NCBI GenBank assembly: GCA_963691905.1
Contig: OY829893.1
Coordinates: 682,001-746,000 of the forward strand
From: QGON01 sp963691905
GTDB lineage: Bacteria > Pseudomonadota > Gammaproteobacteria > Chromatiales > Chromatiaceae
Direction: 5' to 3'
Length of the DNA stretch: 64,000 nt
Of this stretch, positions 51,771 to 60,296 are shown in pieces. Position 1 is the first letter of the stretch, and every line of letters starts with the position of its first letter. Under the pieces are notes generated by a model. It searched no databases. It saw only the letters and a list, made by a program, of their open reading frames with translations, and was not told the DNA's origin. Both the position numbers and the translations under genes were made by a program.

Positions 51771-52550
51771 CTACTGCGTGGCCGCCTGCGGCTTCTTTTT
51801 CTTCATTGGCTCAAATAGATCAGTATTGAAGTCTGCATCGAACTTGACGGATTTGATGGTAATTGTTGTATGTTTGCCCTGTTTCTTTAGTGGCTCCATT
51901 ATCAGGCGGGTGGGGATCAGCCGTCCGTCCATCTCTTTCGGGGCTTCAAACAGCAGGCGGCGCCCGGGAACCTTGTCTTTGCAGATGTACCTGATCTCCA
52001 GCGGCATACCATCGCCGCGAATACGCTGTACGAGCATATGCCAGGAGACAGTGGCGTCTTCGTTAGGAAAGGATTCGATGGTGAAAATTGCCTCCGGCCC
52101 CTTCCCTTCGCGCCGTGCAATCAGGTGAGTATAGTCACTGATCAATGAATCCGCCTCCAGAAGATCCTGATTGTTGAAGTCAGAACCCATCCAGGCATCG
52201 TGCATCATGGCAGGAGAGATGGCTATCTGGCGGCGCAGTTTCGGCAGGTACATGGAGAGCTTGTCGTCGACTTTCAGAAATACTGTCCCTCTGGTTTTGC
52301 GTGGCGAGAGAATCTCCATGCGAAAACGGTTGTTCTCGTAGTCATCGTGGCTGAGAAATTCCAGGGTGCGTTTCCAGTCGGGACGAACTATATCCACTTG
52401 ATATGTGACTTCCGTGGCCTTCGAGCGCATCAGGGATTCGCTTTTTTGTAAAAGGGAAACGGCCTCCGGGTCGCTCTCTGTAGCAGATGCGGAGTGGTAC
52501 AGAATCATCAACGCCAGGAGCCCGGCGATGCGGGAGAGTAATTTTTTCAT
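51771..52550 (-). CDS. LolA-like outer-membrane lipoprotein-sorting protein (2)
   Basis: 259 residues with signal peptide (SRIAGLLALMILYHSASA). The core KTRGTVFLKVDDKLSMYLPK, LRRQIAISPAMMHDAW and MGSDFNNQDLLEAD shows the same RGT-LP-LR-DAW-GSDF pattern as the protein at 42309-43247. ATG 52550 follows AAGGTG; the frame runs eight codons further upstream. It begins the ABC operon, 24 bases before permease 2. Likely takes cargo from the LolCDE-like complex and carries it through the periplasm. Confidence 0.82.
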   Translation of the reverse strand: MKKLLSRIAGLLALMILYHSASATESDPEAVSLLQKSESLMRSKATEVTYQVDIVRPDWKRTLEFLSHDDYENNRFRMEILSPRKTRGTVFLKVDDKLSMYLPKLRRQIAISPAMMHDAWMGSDFNNQDLLEADSLISDYTHLIARREGKGPEAIFTIESFPNEDATVSWHMLVQRIRGDGMPLEIRYICKDKVPGRRLLFEAPKEMDGRLIPTRLIMEPLKKQGKHTTITIKSVKFDADFNTDLFEPMKKKKPQAATQ

Positions 52551-52642
52551 CGATTTACACCTTATAAGCAGCATAGCTGCCAGTCATCTCCTGATTATAA
52601 GAGATTGGTAATATAAGTCTAGTTTATTGGCCTAGATGGGAA

Positions 52643-53227
52643 TTATCGACTGGAATGGAGTCGGTTCATTGCCTTTTGCAGTTCGCCATTCAGGATCTCC
52701 GTGAGGCAGTCGGCTGCCTGGTCGAGGCTGTCATCGATGGCTTCCCGGTCAGCTTTTGAAGGACGGCCCAGGACATAGTTGACCACTTCACGCCGATCGT
52801 TGGGGTGATCGATGCCGATGCGCAGGCGATGGAAGTCTTTGCTGCCAATGGCGCTCATGATATCCCGCAGCCCATTGTGTCCAGCGTGTCCCCCTGCTGT
52901 TTTGAGACGAATCTTACCCGCAGGCAGATCGAGTTCGTCGTGGGCAACCAGGATCTCCTGGGGCTGGATCTTGAAATAGTTAGCGAGACTGGAGACAGCC
53001 TGACCACTGCGATTCATGAAGGTTGACGGTTTTAAGAGTCGGCAATCGCGGCCGTTGACGTTGATTCGGCAGGTCATGCCATGGTGCCGGGATTCGGATT
53101 TTAGCGGGGTGTTATAACGTTGAGCCAGCAGGTTGACGAACCAGAAGCCAGTGTTGTGCCGGGTTTCTTCGTAGTCACTGCCTGGGTTGCCGAGTCCGAC
53201 AATGAGCTTGATGGGTTGAGATGGCAT
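52643..53227 (-). CDS. pth: Peptidyl-tRNA hydrolase
   Basis: 194 residues. Frees tRNA from drop-off peptidyl-tRNA. IVGLGNPGSDYEETRHNTGF contains the catalytic His and Asn (ETRHNTG); STFMNRSGQAV, VAHDELDLPAGKIRLK and GGHAGHNGLRDI are the other conserved blocks. Downstream of rplY on the same strand, the usual rplY-pth pairing. Confidence 0.96.
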   Translation of the reverse strand: MPSQPIKLIVGLGNPGSDYEETRHNTGFWFVNLLAQRYNTPLKSESRHHGMTCRINVNGRDCRLLKPSTFMNRSGQAVSSLANYFKIQPQEILVAHDELDLPAGKIRLKTAGGHAGHNGLRDIMSAIGSKDFHRLRIGIDHPNDRREVVNYVLGRPSKADREAIDDSLDQAADCLTEILNGELQKAMNRLHSSR

Positions 53228-53280
53228 GGGTGGGAAGTCGGTGAGGGGACAGGCCTCCGCCTGTCCCGCTTGTGCAATGC

Positions 53281-53919
53281 TTACTCTGGAGCAGTTTCGC
53301 CAACAACTGCCTCTTCCACCGCACCATCTTCCTCGTCTTCGTCCTCACCAGTGTGACCGACGTGGATCATAGCCACCAGCGAGTCTTCTCCTCCGGTGTG
53401 GGTGAGTTCAACGCCGTCAGGCAGTTGCAGGTCTGAGAGATGAACGCTGTCGCCGATATCCATGTCAGCCATATCCACCTCGATGAACTCCGGCAGATCC
53501 TTGGGCAGGCAGGTGATTTCCACGTCGGAGAGGCTGTGGGAGGCGTTGCCGCCCATCTTCATTCCGGGTGAGGTCTCTTCGTTGATGAAGTGCAGCGGTG
53601 CGTGCATGCGTAGCTTCTCATTCATATCAACGCGCTGAAAATCAACATGTGTGATGAACGGCTTGGCCGGATGGCGCTGCAGATCCTTGATAACCACCTG
53701 TTCACTCTTTCCGTCCAGTTTCAGGTCCAGAATATGTGAGTAGAAGGCCTCGTTTTCGAGGGCATGAGCAAGTTCATTGTGTGCCATGCTGATCATGGAC
53801 GGCTCTTTATCGGCGCCATAGATGATGCCGGGAACCGCGCCCTGGAGACGCAGGCGGCGGCTCGCACCCTTCCCAGCGTCAGTTCGTGATTGCGCATTGA
53901 TTTCAAAACTGACAGACAT
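53281..53919 (-). CDS. rplY: 50S ribosomal protein L25 (long CTC/TL5 form)
   Basis: 212-residue two-domain form. The N-terminal 5S-rRNA-binding domain (~1-95) has RTDAGKGASRRLRLQGAVPGI; the C-terminal beta domain (TL5) ends in an acidic tail (GEDEDEEDGAVEEAVVGE). Longer than E. coli L25, which lacks the second domain, but like that of many gammaproteobacteria. Between prs and pth. Confidence 0.95.
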   Translation of the reverse strand: MSVSFEINAQSRTDAGKGASRRLRLQGAVPGIIYGADKEPSMISMAHNELAHALENEAFYSHILDLKLDGKSEQVVIKDLQRHPAKPFITHVDFQRVDMNEKLRMHAPLHFINEETSPGMKMGGNASHSLSDVEITCLPKDLPEFIEVDMADMDIGDSVHLSDLQLPDGVELTHTGGEDSLVAMIHVGHTGEDEDEEDGAVEEAVVGETAPE

Positions 53920-54231
53920 GTCAATCTCCTAAGTAATTAATCGATTGGGTGATTCCGGACTCTTGCGACCAGAGGACGGAAATAACACGCCGACTCGCGG
54001 CGAGCGCGGAATTTTAACAGGAAAAGGGTGAAAGGTGAAAGGCAAAAGGAGGCTGTGCCAGCTGGGAGGTCGAACGCGGTCGTTATTGGCTGAAGGGCCG
54101 TAGGCCGGTTTAAGCGTAGCGGAACCGGCAACCTCATAAGCTTTACCAAATCCTGAATGCCCGATCCGCTACGCTTGATTGGGCCTACATGCTTGACACA
54201 TGATTCAGGCAAATCCGCGATTTGCCAGCCT
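53920..54231. repeat. rplY-prs spacer with heptads and REP-like palindrome (copy G)
   Basis: No gene is seen in these 312 bases. At 54020-54047 lie heptads GGAAAAG, GGTGAAA, GGTGAAA, GGCAAAA. They are followed by GCTGTGCCAGCTGG and GTCGAACGCGGTCGTTATTGG, similar to the left arm of the element at 25339. The palindrome itself is at 54101-54189 (GTAGGCCGGTTTAAGCG ... GATTGGGCCTAC). The right flank GATTCAGGCAAATCCGCGAT matches 25439-25458, which there lies left of the palindrome, so pieces are shuffled between copies. No right-hand heptads exist here. Confidence 0.75.
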
Positions 54232-55185
54232 TTAGTCAATAAACAGCGAGCTGACCGACTCCTCTGCGCTGATACGGCGCATGGTCTCCGCCAACAGTTC
54301 GGCAATGCTGACCTGACGGATCTTTTGGCAGCCTCTGGCCGCGGGTGACAGAGGAATGGTGTTGGTAACTACCAACTCATCCAGCACTGAATTGTTGATG
54401 TTATCAACCGCCGGGCCGGAGAGTACCGGGTGGGTACAGTAAGCTACGACCTTGGCGGCGCCGTGCTCCTTCAGGGCGCTTGCCGCCTGGCAGAGGGTGC
54501 CTGCGGTGTCCACCAGGTCGTCGATCAGCACGCAGCTGCGGCCATCAACCTTGCCGATGATGTTCATTACCTTGGCCTCGTTGGGACGGGGACGGCGTTT
54601 GTCGATGATCGCGAGGTCGGCACCATCGAGCCGTTTGGCCAGGGCGCGAGCCCGTACCACGCCGCCGACATCGGGAGAGACTACGATCAGGTTCGGGAGT
54701 TTTTGCCGCCAGACATCACCAAGCAACAGGGGTGATGCGTAGACATTGTCGACCGGGATGTCGAAGAAACCCTGAATCTGGTCGGCATGCAGATCGATGG
54801 TCAAAACCCGGTCGGTGCCGGCGGTGGCGATCATCTTGGCGGCCAGCCGTGCGGTGATCGGCACGCGGGCGGAGCGGGGGCGTCGATCCTGACGCGCATA
54901 GCCGAAATAGGGGATAACGGCTGTGATGCGCTTGGCTGAGGAGAGGCGCACGGCATCGATCATCACCAGTAGTTCCATCAGGTTTTCATTGGTCGGCGCC
55001 GAAGTGGGCTGAACGATGAAGACATCGTGGCCGCGGACGTTCTCCTGTATTTCGGCCATGACCTCGCCATCGCTGAAACGGCCAATCTGGGCCTTGCCCA
55101 GGGGGATGTTGAGATGGGAGACGATTTCGCTGGTAAGTTCCGGGTTTGAGTTACCGGAAAATACGGTCATGGCAGTGACGGGCAC
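54232..55185 (-). CDS. prs: Ribose-phosphate pyrophosphokinase
   Basis: 317 residues; makes PRPP from ribose-5-phosphate and ATP for nucleotide, His and Trp synthesis, so it feeds HisG at the window start. The PRPP-binding loop SCVLIDDLVDTAGTLCQAA (~res 214-232), flexible-loop YFGYARQDRRPRSARVPI and the metal site DLHADQIQGFF are present. Normal length. The prs-tRNA-Gln-ispE order is common in gammaproteobacteria. Confidence 0.97.
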   Translation of the reverse strand: MPVTAMTVFSGNSNPELTSEIVSHLNIPLGKAQIGRFSDGEVMAEIQENVRGHDVFIVQPTSAPTNENLMELLVMIDAVRLSSAKRITAVIPYFGYARQDRRPRSARVPITARLAAKMIATAGTDRVLTIDLHADQIQGFFDIPVDNVYASPLLLGDVWRQKLPNLIVVSPDVGGVVRARALAKRLDGADLAIIDKRRPRPNEAKVMNIIGKVDGRSCVLIDDLVDTAGTLCQAASALKEHGAAKVVAYCTHPVLSGPAVDNINNSVLDELVVTNTIPLSPAARGCQKIRQVSIAELLAETMRRISAEESVSSLFID

Positions 55186-55212
55186 GGAGGCATCCCCTTG
55201 GTTGACGGAAAA

Positions 55213-55287
55213 TGGCTGGGGTACCAGGATTCGAACCTGGGAGTGACGGGATCAAAACCCGCTGCCTTACCACTTGGCTATACCCCA
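55213..55287 (-). tRNA. tRNA-Gln (TTG)
   Basis: 75 bases on the minus strand, beginning TGGGGTATAGCCAAG and ending TACCCCAGCCA with CCA encoded. The anticodon loop GTTTTGATC gives TTG. T-arm GGTTCGAATCC is intact. It lies between ispE and prs. Confidence 0.96.
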
Positions 55288-55315
55288 ATAATTCTTAGTG
55301 CCACTCAACAGCTCG

Positions 55316-56155
55316 TTAAACGACCCGTGTCAGCAGCGGTGACCGGTTGATCCCGCGCGCCACAAAACCCACAAAGTCAGCGGGCAAGCGATTAAGAACC
55401 GCTTCTGCTGCTGATGCATCCGAAAATGCGGCAAATACGCAGGCACCGGTACCGGTCATCTGCGCCGGAGCAAACTGATCCAGCCAATCGAGTGCTGCTG
55501 CGACTTTGTTATAGCGTCGGCGCACCACGGATAGGCAGTCGTTTCTCCTGTCGCCCTCCAGAAAGTCGCGTATTTTGATGCGGGGGGAGTTGCGTGTCAA
55601 ATCAGGTGCTGAGAATATTTCTGCGGTGGAGACCTGGCAGCCGGGCACAAGGACTAGGTACAAGGGCTGGGGAAGATCCAGATCAGTGAGTGTCTCGCCG
55701 ATACCTTCCGCCCAGGCAGCCCGCCCGTGGATGAAGATTGGCACGTCGGCTCCCAAGGTGAGACCGAGCTTTGCCAGGGTTGTGTTGTCCAGTCCCGTCT
55801 TCCAGATTTGGTTGAGTGCTACAAGCGTAGTGGCGGCATCGGAACTGCCGCCGCCCAAGCCGCCGCCCATCGGCAGGTGCTTGCCGATAGAGATGGTGAC
55901 GCCCTGTGCTGGCTTTGTGTGCTGTTTCAGCAGGTTTGCGGCGCGTACCGTGAGGTCGGTTTCCCGGGGTACGCCGGGTAGTGGCGTGGAGAGCAGGATA
56001 CGGCCATCACTGCGTGGCTGGAAGTGGAGTTCGTCGCCCAGGTCGAGAAACTGAAAGACAGTCTGTAATTCGTGGTAGCCATCGGGACGGCGTCCAACGA
56101 TGCGCAGCGTCAGATTCAGTTTTGCCGGGGCGGGCCATGCAATGCTTTCAGGCAC
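55316..56155 (-). CDS. ispE: 4-diphosphocytidyl-2-C-methyl-D-erythritol kinase
   Basis: 279-residue GHMP kinase of the MEP isoprenoid pathway, phosphorylating CDP-ME. WPAPAKLNLTLRIVGRRPDGYH is the N-terminal substrate site (with the catalytic Lys), and PMGGGLGGGSSDAATTLVAL the ATP-binding loop; MTGTGACVFAAF is the third GHMP motif. Upstream is the TPR lipoprotein gene, ten bases away. In many relatives lolB precedes ispE; it is absent here. Confidence 0.96.
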   Translation of the reverse strand: MPESIAWPAPAKLNLTLRIVGRRPDGYHELQTVFQFLDLGDELHFQPRSDGRILLSTPLPGVPRETDLTVRAANLLKQHTKPAQGVTISIGKHLPMGGGLGGGSSDAATTLVALNQIWKTGLDNTTLAKLGLTLGADVPIFIHGRAAWAEGIGETLTDLDLPQPLYLVLVPGCQVSTAEIFSAPDLTRNSPRIKIRDFLEGDRRNDCLSVVRRRYNKVAAALDWLDQFAPAQMTGTGACVFAAFSDASAAEAVLNRLPADFVGFVARGINRSPLLTRVV

Positions 56156-56164
56156 GGTGCTGGC

Positions 56165-57892
56165 TCAGTTGTCGGAGAGTCGCTGTTTGGTGGGGCCGAT
56201 ATATCGATTCTTTGGGTCCCGCTTCATTGCTGCGTCCCAAACCGCGCGGGCCTCCTGCTTTCTCCCCATCATCCAGAGAACCTCACCAAGGTGGGCCGCG
56301 ATCTCGGCATCCGGTTCCTTGTCGGCGGCCTGTTGCAGAAACTTCAGAGCCCGCTCCAGATTGCCGAGCCGGTACTCGACCCAGCCCATGCTGTCGAGGA
56401 TGGCAACATTGCCGGGTTTCAGGTCGAGTGCCCTCTGGATATAGGCCTGCGCCTCCTGCAGACGATCGGTCTGGTCGGCCAGGGTATAACCCAAGGCATT
56501 GAGAGAGTCGGCGTGATCCGGATTGTCTTTCAATATGTGTTTCAGGTCTGCTTCAAGGATGTCGACCCGACCGATATCGGCACCGTTCAGAGCGCGGGCA
56601 TAGCGCAGATCGATGTTGTCCGGAAATTCCTGCAAGGCGGTGTCATAGATCTCCATCGCGATTTTGTATTCACCGGCATCGCGCATAAGATTGGCTTCAA
56701 CGAGAAAGAGTCTGAGGGCGTTTGTAGGTGTGGATGAGCGTAATTGCTGCAATATTTCACGGGCGCCATTCAGGTTGTCCAGGGACACCAGAATGCCCGC
56801 CATACGTATGCGTGCCTCTGCCCGTTCTTTACCGTCGACCTTTTCATACCATTCGAAGGCCTTTTGAGGGTGTTTGTCGAGTTCTTCGATCTGTCCCAGA
56901 TGCAGGGTGGACTGACTCCCCATTTTTCCCATCGACAGTAGATGCTGAAAAAAGCCTCTCGCAGCTTTGAGTTCTTTGCGCTGAATAGAGAGCACTCCGA
57001 GCGCGTAGACGATATCGGCGTTATCGGGTTCCAGTTTGTAGAGATTGCCGAACTCGTCGTGAGCATCGTCAAGCCGATGCAGATCCACCAGCGTGCGGGC
57101 GTATGTGATACGGAGCTGAATGTTTTCGGGCGATTGAAGGGCGGCCTTGGCAAGAACCTCAATACCCTCATTCTTGCGCTCCTGTACCATCAATGAGCGA
57201 CTTAGCAGTAACAGGCCTTTAGTCCAGTCCGGCCGGATTTTAAGGGCGCGGCGAAGATAGTCTTCAGCAACGGCATGTTCTTTTGCATGGCTGGCGCTCA
57301 GGGCGAGGGCGTATAGTGCCTCCGGATCGGACGTATCCTGAGGAATGACCTGTTGCATTAGTTGCAGGGCGTTGTCTTTGTTGGTGGATTTCTCGGCGAT
57401 GGCGGCCGCCTGAATATAACCGGTTTGGCCTGACTGATTGGCGATCGCCGCAACCTTACTCAAATGCAAGACCGACGCCTGTTGGTCTTTAGCGCGAATA
57501 TGGAGGATGGCCGCAATCTGATGGGCCTTAAGGGATTCTGGGTCGATCTCAATCCAGAAGTTTACGCTCTGCAGCGCCTTGTCTGTCTGGTGGCTAAGCA
57601 GCGCCAGTCTCGTTGCACGTTCAGCGGTGGCAGGCGCCCGGCTGGTACGGGCGGCATTGGAGGCGTACTCATAGGCAATGTCGTGCTGGCCGCGTTGGGC
57701 TGCGACTTCAGCGACAAGGATATCGTAGATAATGTCCGGCTTGCGGTCATCAATCGATGCTGGCAGGTTGTGTGCCGGCGTCTTTGGCGGGGTCGCGATG
57801 GCGGTTTGCGGATCATTTATAACTACCCCGGTGCAGCCGGTTATGGTGAGTAACGAGGTGGCTGCAAAGGCAGCAAAGGTCTGATTTTTCAT
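56165..57892 (-). CDS. TPR-repeat lipoprotein
   Basis: 575 residues. Signal peptide with lipobox-like LLTITGC (Cys20), then about 13 tetratricopeptide repeats from residue ~50 to the end (for example PEALYALALSASHAKEHAVAEDYLRRAL and DHADSLNALGYTLADQTDRLQEA fit the TPR pattern). It resembles tetratricopeptide proteins found at this lolB/ispE locus in other gammaproteobacteria. A scaffold in outer-membrane or periplasmic assembly is likely, but no partner is known. Its stop is ten bases before ispE. Confidence 0.85.
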   Translation of the reverse strand: MKNQTFAAFAATSLLTITGCTGVVINDPQTAIATPPKTPAHNLPASIDDRKPDIIYDILVAEVAAQRGQHDIAYEYASNAARTSRAPATAERATRLALLSHQTDKALQSVNFWIEIDPESLKAHQIAAILHIRAKDQQASVLHLSKVAAIANQSGQTGYIQAAAIAEKSTNKDNALQLMQQVIPQDTSDPEALYALALSASHAKEHAVAEDYLRRALKIRPDWTKGLLLLSRSLMVQERKNEGIEVLAKAALQSPENIQLRITYARTLVDLHRLDDAHDEFGNLYKLEPDNADIVYALGVLSIQRKELKAARGFFQHLLSMGKMGSQSTLHLGQIEELDKHPQKAFEWYEKVDGKERAEARIRMAGILVSLDNLNGAREILQQLRSSTPTNALRLFLVEANLMRDAGEYKIAMEIYDTALQEFPDNIDLRYARALNGADIGRVDILEADLKHILKDNPDHADSLNALGYTLADQTDRLQEAQAYIQRALDLKPGNVAILDSMGWVEYRLGNLERALKFLQQAADKEPDAEIAAHLGEVLWMMGRKQEARAVWDAAMKRDPKNRYIGPTKQRLSDN

Positions 57893-58067
57893 TTGGATCT
57901 GCTGTGGCTGGCGGTTTTTTCCTGAGGGGTAGTTAAAAGGTAATCAGTGCTGCCTGCAAGTCCGGTCGTTTGAACTGGATGAATCGAAGGGTTTTGAGTG
58001 AGCGTCGACCCGTGTCTGTGTATAATTCGCAGCGCCCTGCGCCGGGTGATTTTGTTTCGTCTTTGTG

Positions 58068-58096
58068 TTGACTTTGTGTTTCCAAGGCGGCAGAAT
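58068..58096 (+). promoter_or_regulatory. Candidate promoter for the tRNA-tuf operon
   Basis: TTGACT, 17 bases, CAGAAT, followed by the GC-rich GCCCGG discriminator expected of stringently controlled stable-RNA promoters. tRNA-Tyr begins 16 bases after the -10. A perfect TATAAT at 58021-58026 without a good -35 may be a second start. Confidence 0.45.
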
Positions 58097-58111
58097 GCCC
58101 GGCTCGCGCTT

Positions 58112-58196
58112 GGAGGGGTTCCCGAGTGGCCAAAGGGATCAGACTGTAAATCTGACGGCTCAGCCTTCGGAGGTTCGAATCCTCCCCCCTCCACCA
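58112..58196 (+). tRNA. tRNA-Tyr (GTA)
   Basis: 85 bases with a long class II variable arm, starting GGAGGGGTTCCCGAGTGG and ending with encoded CCA. Anticodon loop ACTGTAAAT reads GTA. T-arm GGTTCGAATCC. Confidence 0.97.
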
Positions 58197-58244
58197 GATT
58201 TTGAAGTTGTAGCGGTTTTGGTGAGCGAAGCGTCGCTTGGCTGC

Positions 58245-58318
58245 GCGGGTGTAGTTCAATGGTAGAACTTCAGCCTTCCAAGCTGAATACGTGGGTTCGA
58301 TTCCCATCACCCGCTCCA
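58245..58318 (+). tRNA. tRNA-Gly (TCC)
   Basis: 74 bases, starting GCGGGTGTAGTTCAATGG, anticodon loop CTTCCAA giving TCC, T-arm GGTTCGATTCC, encoded CCA. Confidence 0.97.
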
Positions 58319-58414
58319 AATTAAATGGGGGTCACATAACTTGGTGGTCGCCACGACGGCAGTGCTGCCGTTTAGTTATGTTGTCCGCCCGGTGGGAAGG
58401 CAATAGAGAGTTTT
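58319..58414 (+). other. tRNA-Gly to tRNA-Thr spacer hairpin
   Basis: CATAAC (58336) pairs with GTTATG (58376) around an inner perfect hairpin ACGGCAG-TG-CTGCCGT. It is probably folded in the polycistronic tRNA precursor and may guide processing. Confidence 0.4.
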
Positions 58415-58490
58415 GCCCAGATAGCTCAGTTGGTAGAGCACACCCTTGGTAAGGGTGAGGTCGGCAGTTCAAATCTGCTTCTGGGCTCCA
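58415..58490 (+). tRNA. tRNA-Thr (GGT)
   Basis: 76 bases, starting GCCCAGATAGCTCAGTTGG, anticodon loop CTTGGTAAG giving GGT, T-arm AGTTCAAATCT, encoded CCA. Last tRNA before tuf. Confidence 0.97.
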
Positions 58491-58560
58491 GTTTGTCAAG
58501 GCGTGCGTAAGCGCGCGAATTTATCTTTGAAATAGTTAGAGAGACCTGGAGAGAAAACCA

Positions 58561-59751
58561 ATGTCTAAGGAAAAATTCGAACGCACAAAAACGCACGTCA
58601 ATGTGGGAACCATTGGTCACGTTGACCACGGCAAGACCACCTTGACTGCCGCGATCACGTTGGTGCAGGCAAAGAAGTTCGGCGGCGAGCAGAAGGCCTT
58701 CGATCAGATCGACAATGCTCCGGAAGAGCGTGAGCGTGGTATCACCATCGCCACCTCCCACGTTGAGTATGAGTCTGAGGTCAGGCACTATGCACACGTT
58801 GACTGCCCTGGACATGCTGATTACGTAAAGAACATGATCACCGGTGCGGCGCAGATGGACGGTGCGATCCTGGTGGTATCTGCGGCAGACGGCCCCATGC
58901 CCCAGACCCGTGAGCACATCCTGCTCTCCCGTCAGGTAGGCGTGCCCTACATCATCGTCTACATGAACAAGGCGGACATGGTGGATGACGATGAGCTGCT
59001 GGAATTGGTTGAGATGGAGATTCGTGAGCTGCTCGACAGCTACGAGTTTCCCGGTGATGATACTCCGGTGATCATTGGTTCCGCGCTGAAGGCGCTGGAA
59101 GGCGATGATTCCGATATCGGCGCAGGCTCCATTGCCAAGCTGGTTGAGGCCCTGGACACCTACATCCCTGACCCGGTGCGAGCGGTTGACGGTGCCTTCC
59201 TGATGCCGATCGAGGATGTCTTCTCGATCTCCGGTCGCGGCACGGTGGTAACCGGTCGTATTGAACGCGGCGTGGTCAAGGTGGGTGAAGAGATCGAGAT
59301 CGTCGGAATCAAAGAGACCGCGAAGACCACCTGTACCGGTGTCGAGATGTTCCGCAAGCTGCTGGATCAGGGCGAAGCGGGCGACAACGTGGGTGTGCTG
59401 CTGCGCGGCACCAAGCGTGAAGAGGTTGAGCGTGGTCAGGTGCTGGCGCATCCGGGATCGATCACCCCGCACACCTACTTCGAGTGTGAAGTCTATATAT
59501 TGAGCAAGGACGAAGGTGGACGTCACACCCCGTTCTTCGCAAACTATCGTCCGCAGTTCTATTTTAGAACGACCGACGTAACCGGCGCTTGCGATCTGCC
59601 TGAGGGCGTAGAGATGGTAATGCCGGGCGACAATGTAAAAATGACGGTAAGACTTATTGCGCCGATTGCGATGGAAGAAGGCCTGCGATTTGCTATCCGT
59701 GAGGGTGGCCGTACCGTAGGTGCCGGCGTTGTATCAAAAGTTATCGAGTAA
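58561..59751 (+). CDS. tuf: Elongation factor Tu
   Basis: 396-residue GTPase delivering aminoacyl-tRNA to the ribosome. G1 GHVDHGKTTLTAAI, switch RGITIATSHVEYE, G3 DCPGHADYVKNM and G4 NKADMVDD are complete; domains 2 and 3 follow normally. GAGAGAAAACC ribosome site. This is the tRNA-linked (tufB-position) copy; a second tuf gene, usual in gammaproteobacteria, is outside the window. Codon use is strongly biased as expected for a highly expressed gene. Confidence 0.98.
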   Translation: MSKEKFERTKTHVNVGTIGHVDHGKTTLTAAITLVQAKKFGGEQKAFDQIDNAPEERERGITIATSHVEYESEVRHYAHVDCPGHADYVKNMITGAAQMDGAILVVSAADGPMPQTREHILLSRQVGVPYIIVYMNKADMVDDDELLELVEMEIRELLDSYEFPGDDTPVIIGSALKALEGDDSDIGAGSIAKLVEALDTYIPDPVRAVDGAFLMPIEDVFSISGRGTVVTGRIERGVVKVGEEIEIVGIKETAKTTCTGVEMFRKLLDQGEAGDNVGVLLRGTKREEVERGQVLAHPGSITPHTYFECEVYILSKDEGGRHTPFFANYRPQFYFRTTDVTGACDLPEGVEMVMPGDNVKMTVRLIAPIAMEEGLRFAIREGGRTVGAGVVSKVIE

Positions 59752-59766
59752 TCGATACATTAGTGT

Positions 59767-59791
59767 GCAGGGCTGGCATGGCCGGCCCTGC
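59767..59791 (+). terminator. Hairpin after tuf
   Basis: GCAGGGCTGGC, loop ATG, GCCGGCCCTGC: eleven pairs with one G-U. No T-run follows, so it may be a processing or partial-termination site before tRNA-Trp. Confidence 0.5.
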
Positions 59792-59805
59792 TGTTAAGCG
59801 TTTCT

Positions 59806-59881
59806 AGGCCAGTGGCTCAATTGGTAGAGCAGCGGTCTCCAAAACCGCAGGTTGGGGGTTCGAGTCCCTCCTGGCCTGCCA
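59806..59881 (+). tRNA. tRNA-Trp (CCA)
   Basis: 76 bases, starting AGGCCAGTGGCTCAATTGG, anticodon loop TCTCCAAAA giving CCA, T-arm GGTTCGAGTCC, CCA encoded. Located between tuf and secE, the classical gammaproteobacterial position. Confidence 0.97.
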
Positions 59882-59915
59882 TTTTCAATATGGCGCACCC
59901 AGGCAATTTGAACCT

Positions 59916-60284
59916 ATGAACGCGAAGTCCCAAGTCGAAGTCTCCAGTATGGATACGGTGAAGCTGCTAGCCGCAGTTGTGCTTATCGTTACTGCCATTC
60001 TCGGCTTTTACTATTTCGATGACTATTCCCAGTTGCTACGGGTGTTGGGATTGTTGTTTGTCATCGGTGTCGCGACTTTTGTCGCTTATCAAACAGTGAT
60101 TGGTCGTAATGTCTGGCAGTTTGCGTCAGACGCCAAGATCGAAGTGCGTAAGGTGGTCTGGCCGAGCCGTCAGGAGACGGTGCAGACAACTTTGATCGTC
60201 TTCGTAATGGTCTTGATCATGGGCATCGTGCTCTGGCTGTTTGATATGATGTTGGGTGCGATTTTGCGCGCGCTGACCGGATAA
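59916..60284 (+). CDS. secE: Preprotein translocase subunit SecE
   Basis: 122-residue inner-membrane subunit of SecYEG with three membrane helices (LLAAVVLIVTAILGFYYF; LLRVLGLLFVIGVATFVAY; LIVFVMVLIMGIVLWLF), as in enteric SecE. The conserved cytosolic amphipathic segment is EVRKVVWPSRQET (~res 76-88). ATG 59916 is used; an in-frame ATG at 59949 would also precede the first helix. It is 12 bases from nusG. Confidence 0.95.
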   Translation: MNAKSQVEVSSMDTVKLLAAVVLIVTAILGFYYFDDYSQLLRVLGLLFVIGVATFVAYQTVIGRNVWQFASDAKIEVRKVVWPSRQETVQTTLIVFVMVLIMGIVLWLFDMMLGAILRALTG

Positions 60285-60296
60285 GAGGCGGGTTTT

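Noticed and set aside
58426..59526. 366-codon open frame on the minus strand
   Set aside because: Antisense to tuf and running through tRNA-Thr; shadow of strongly biased codon use.
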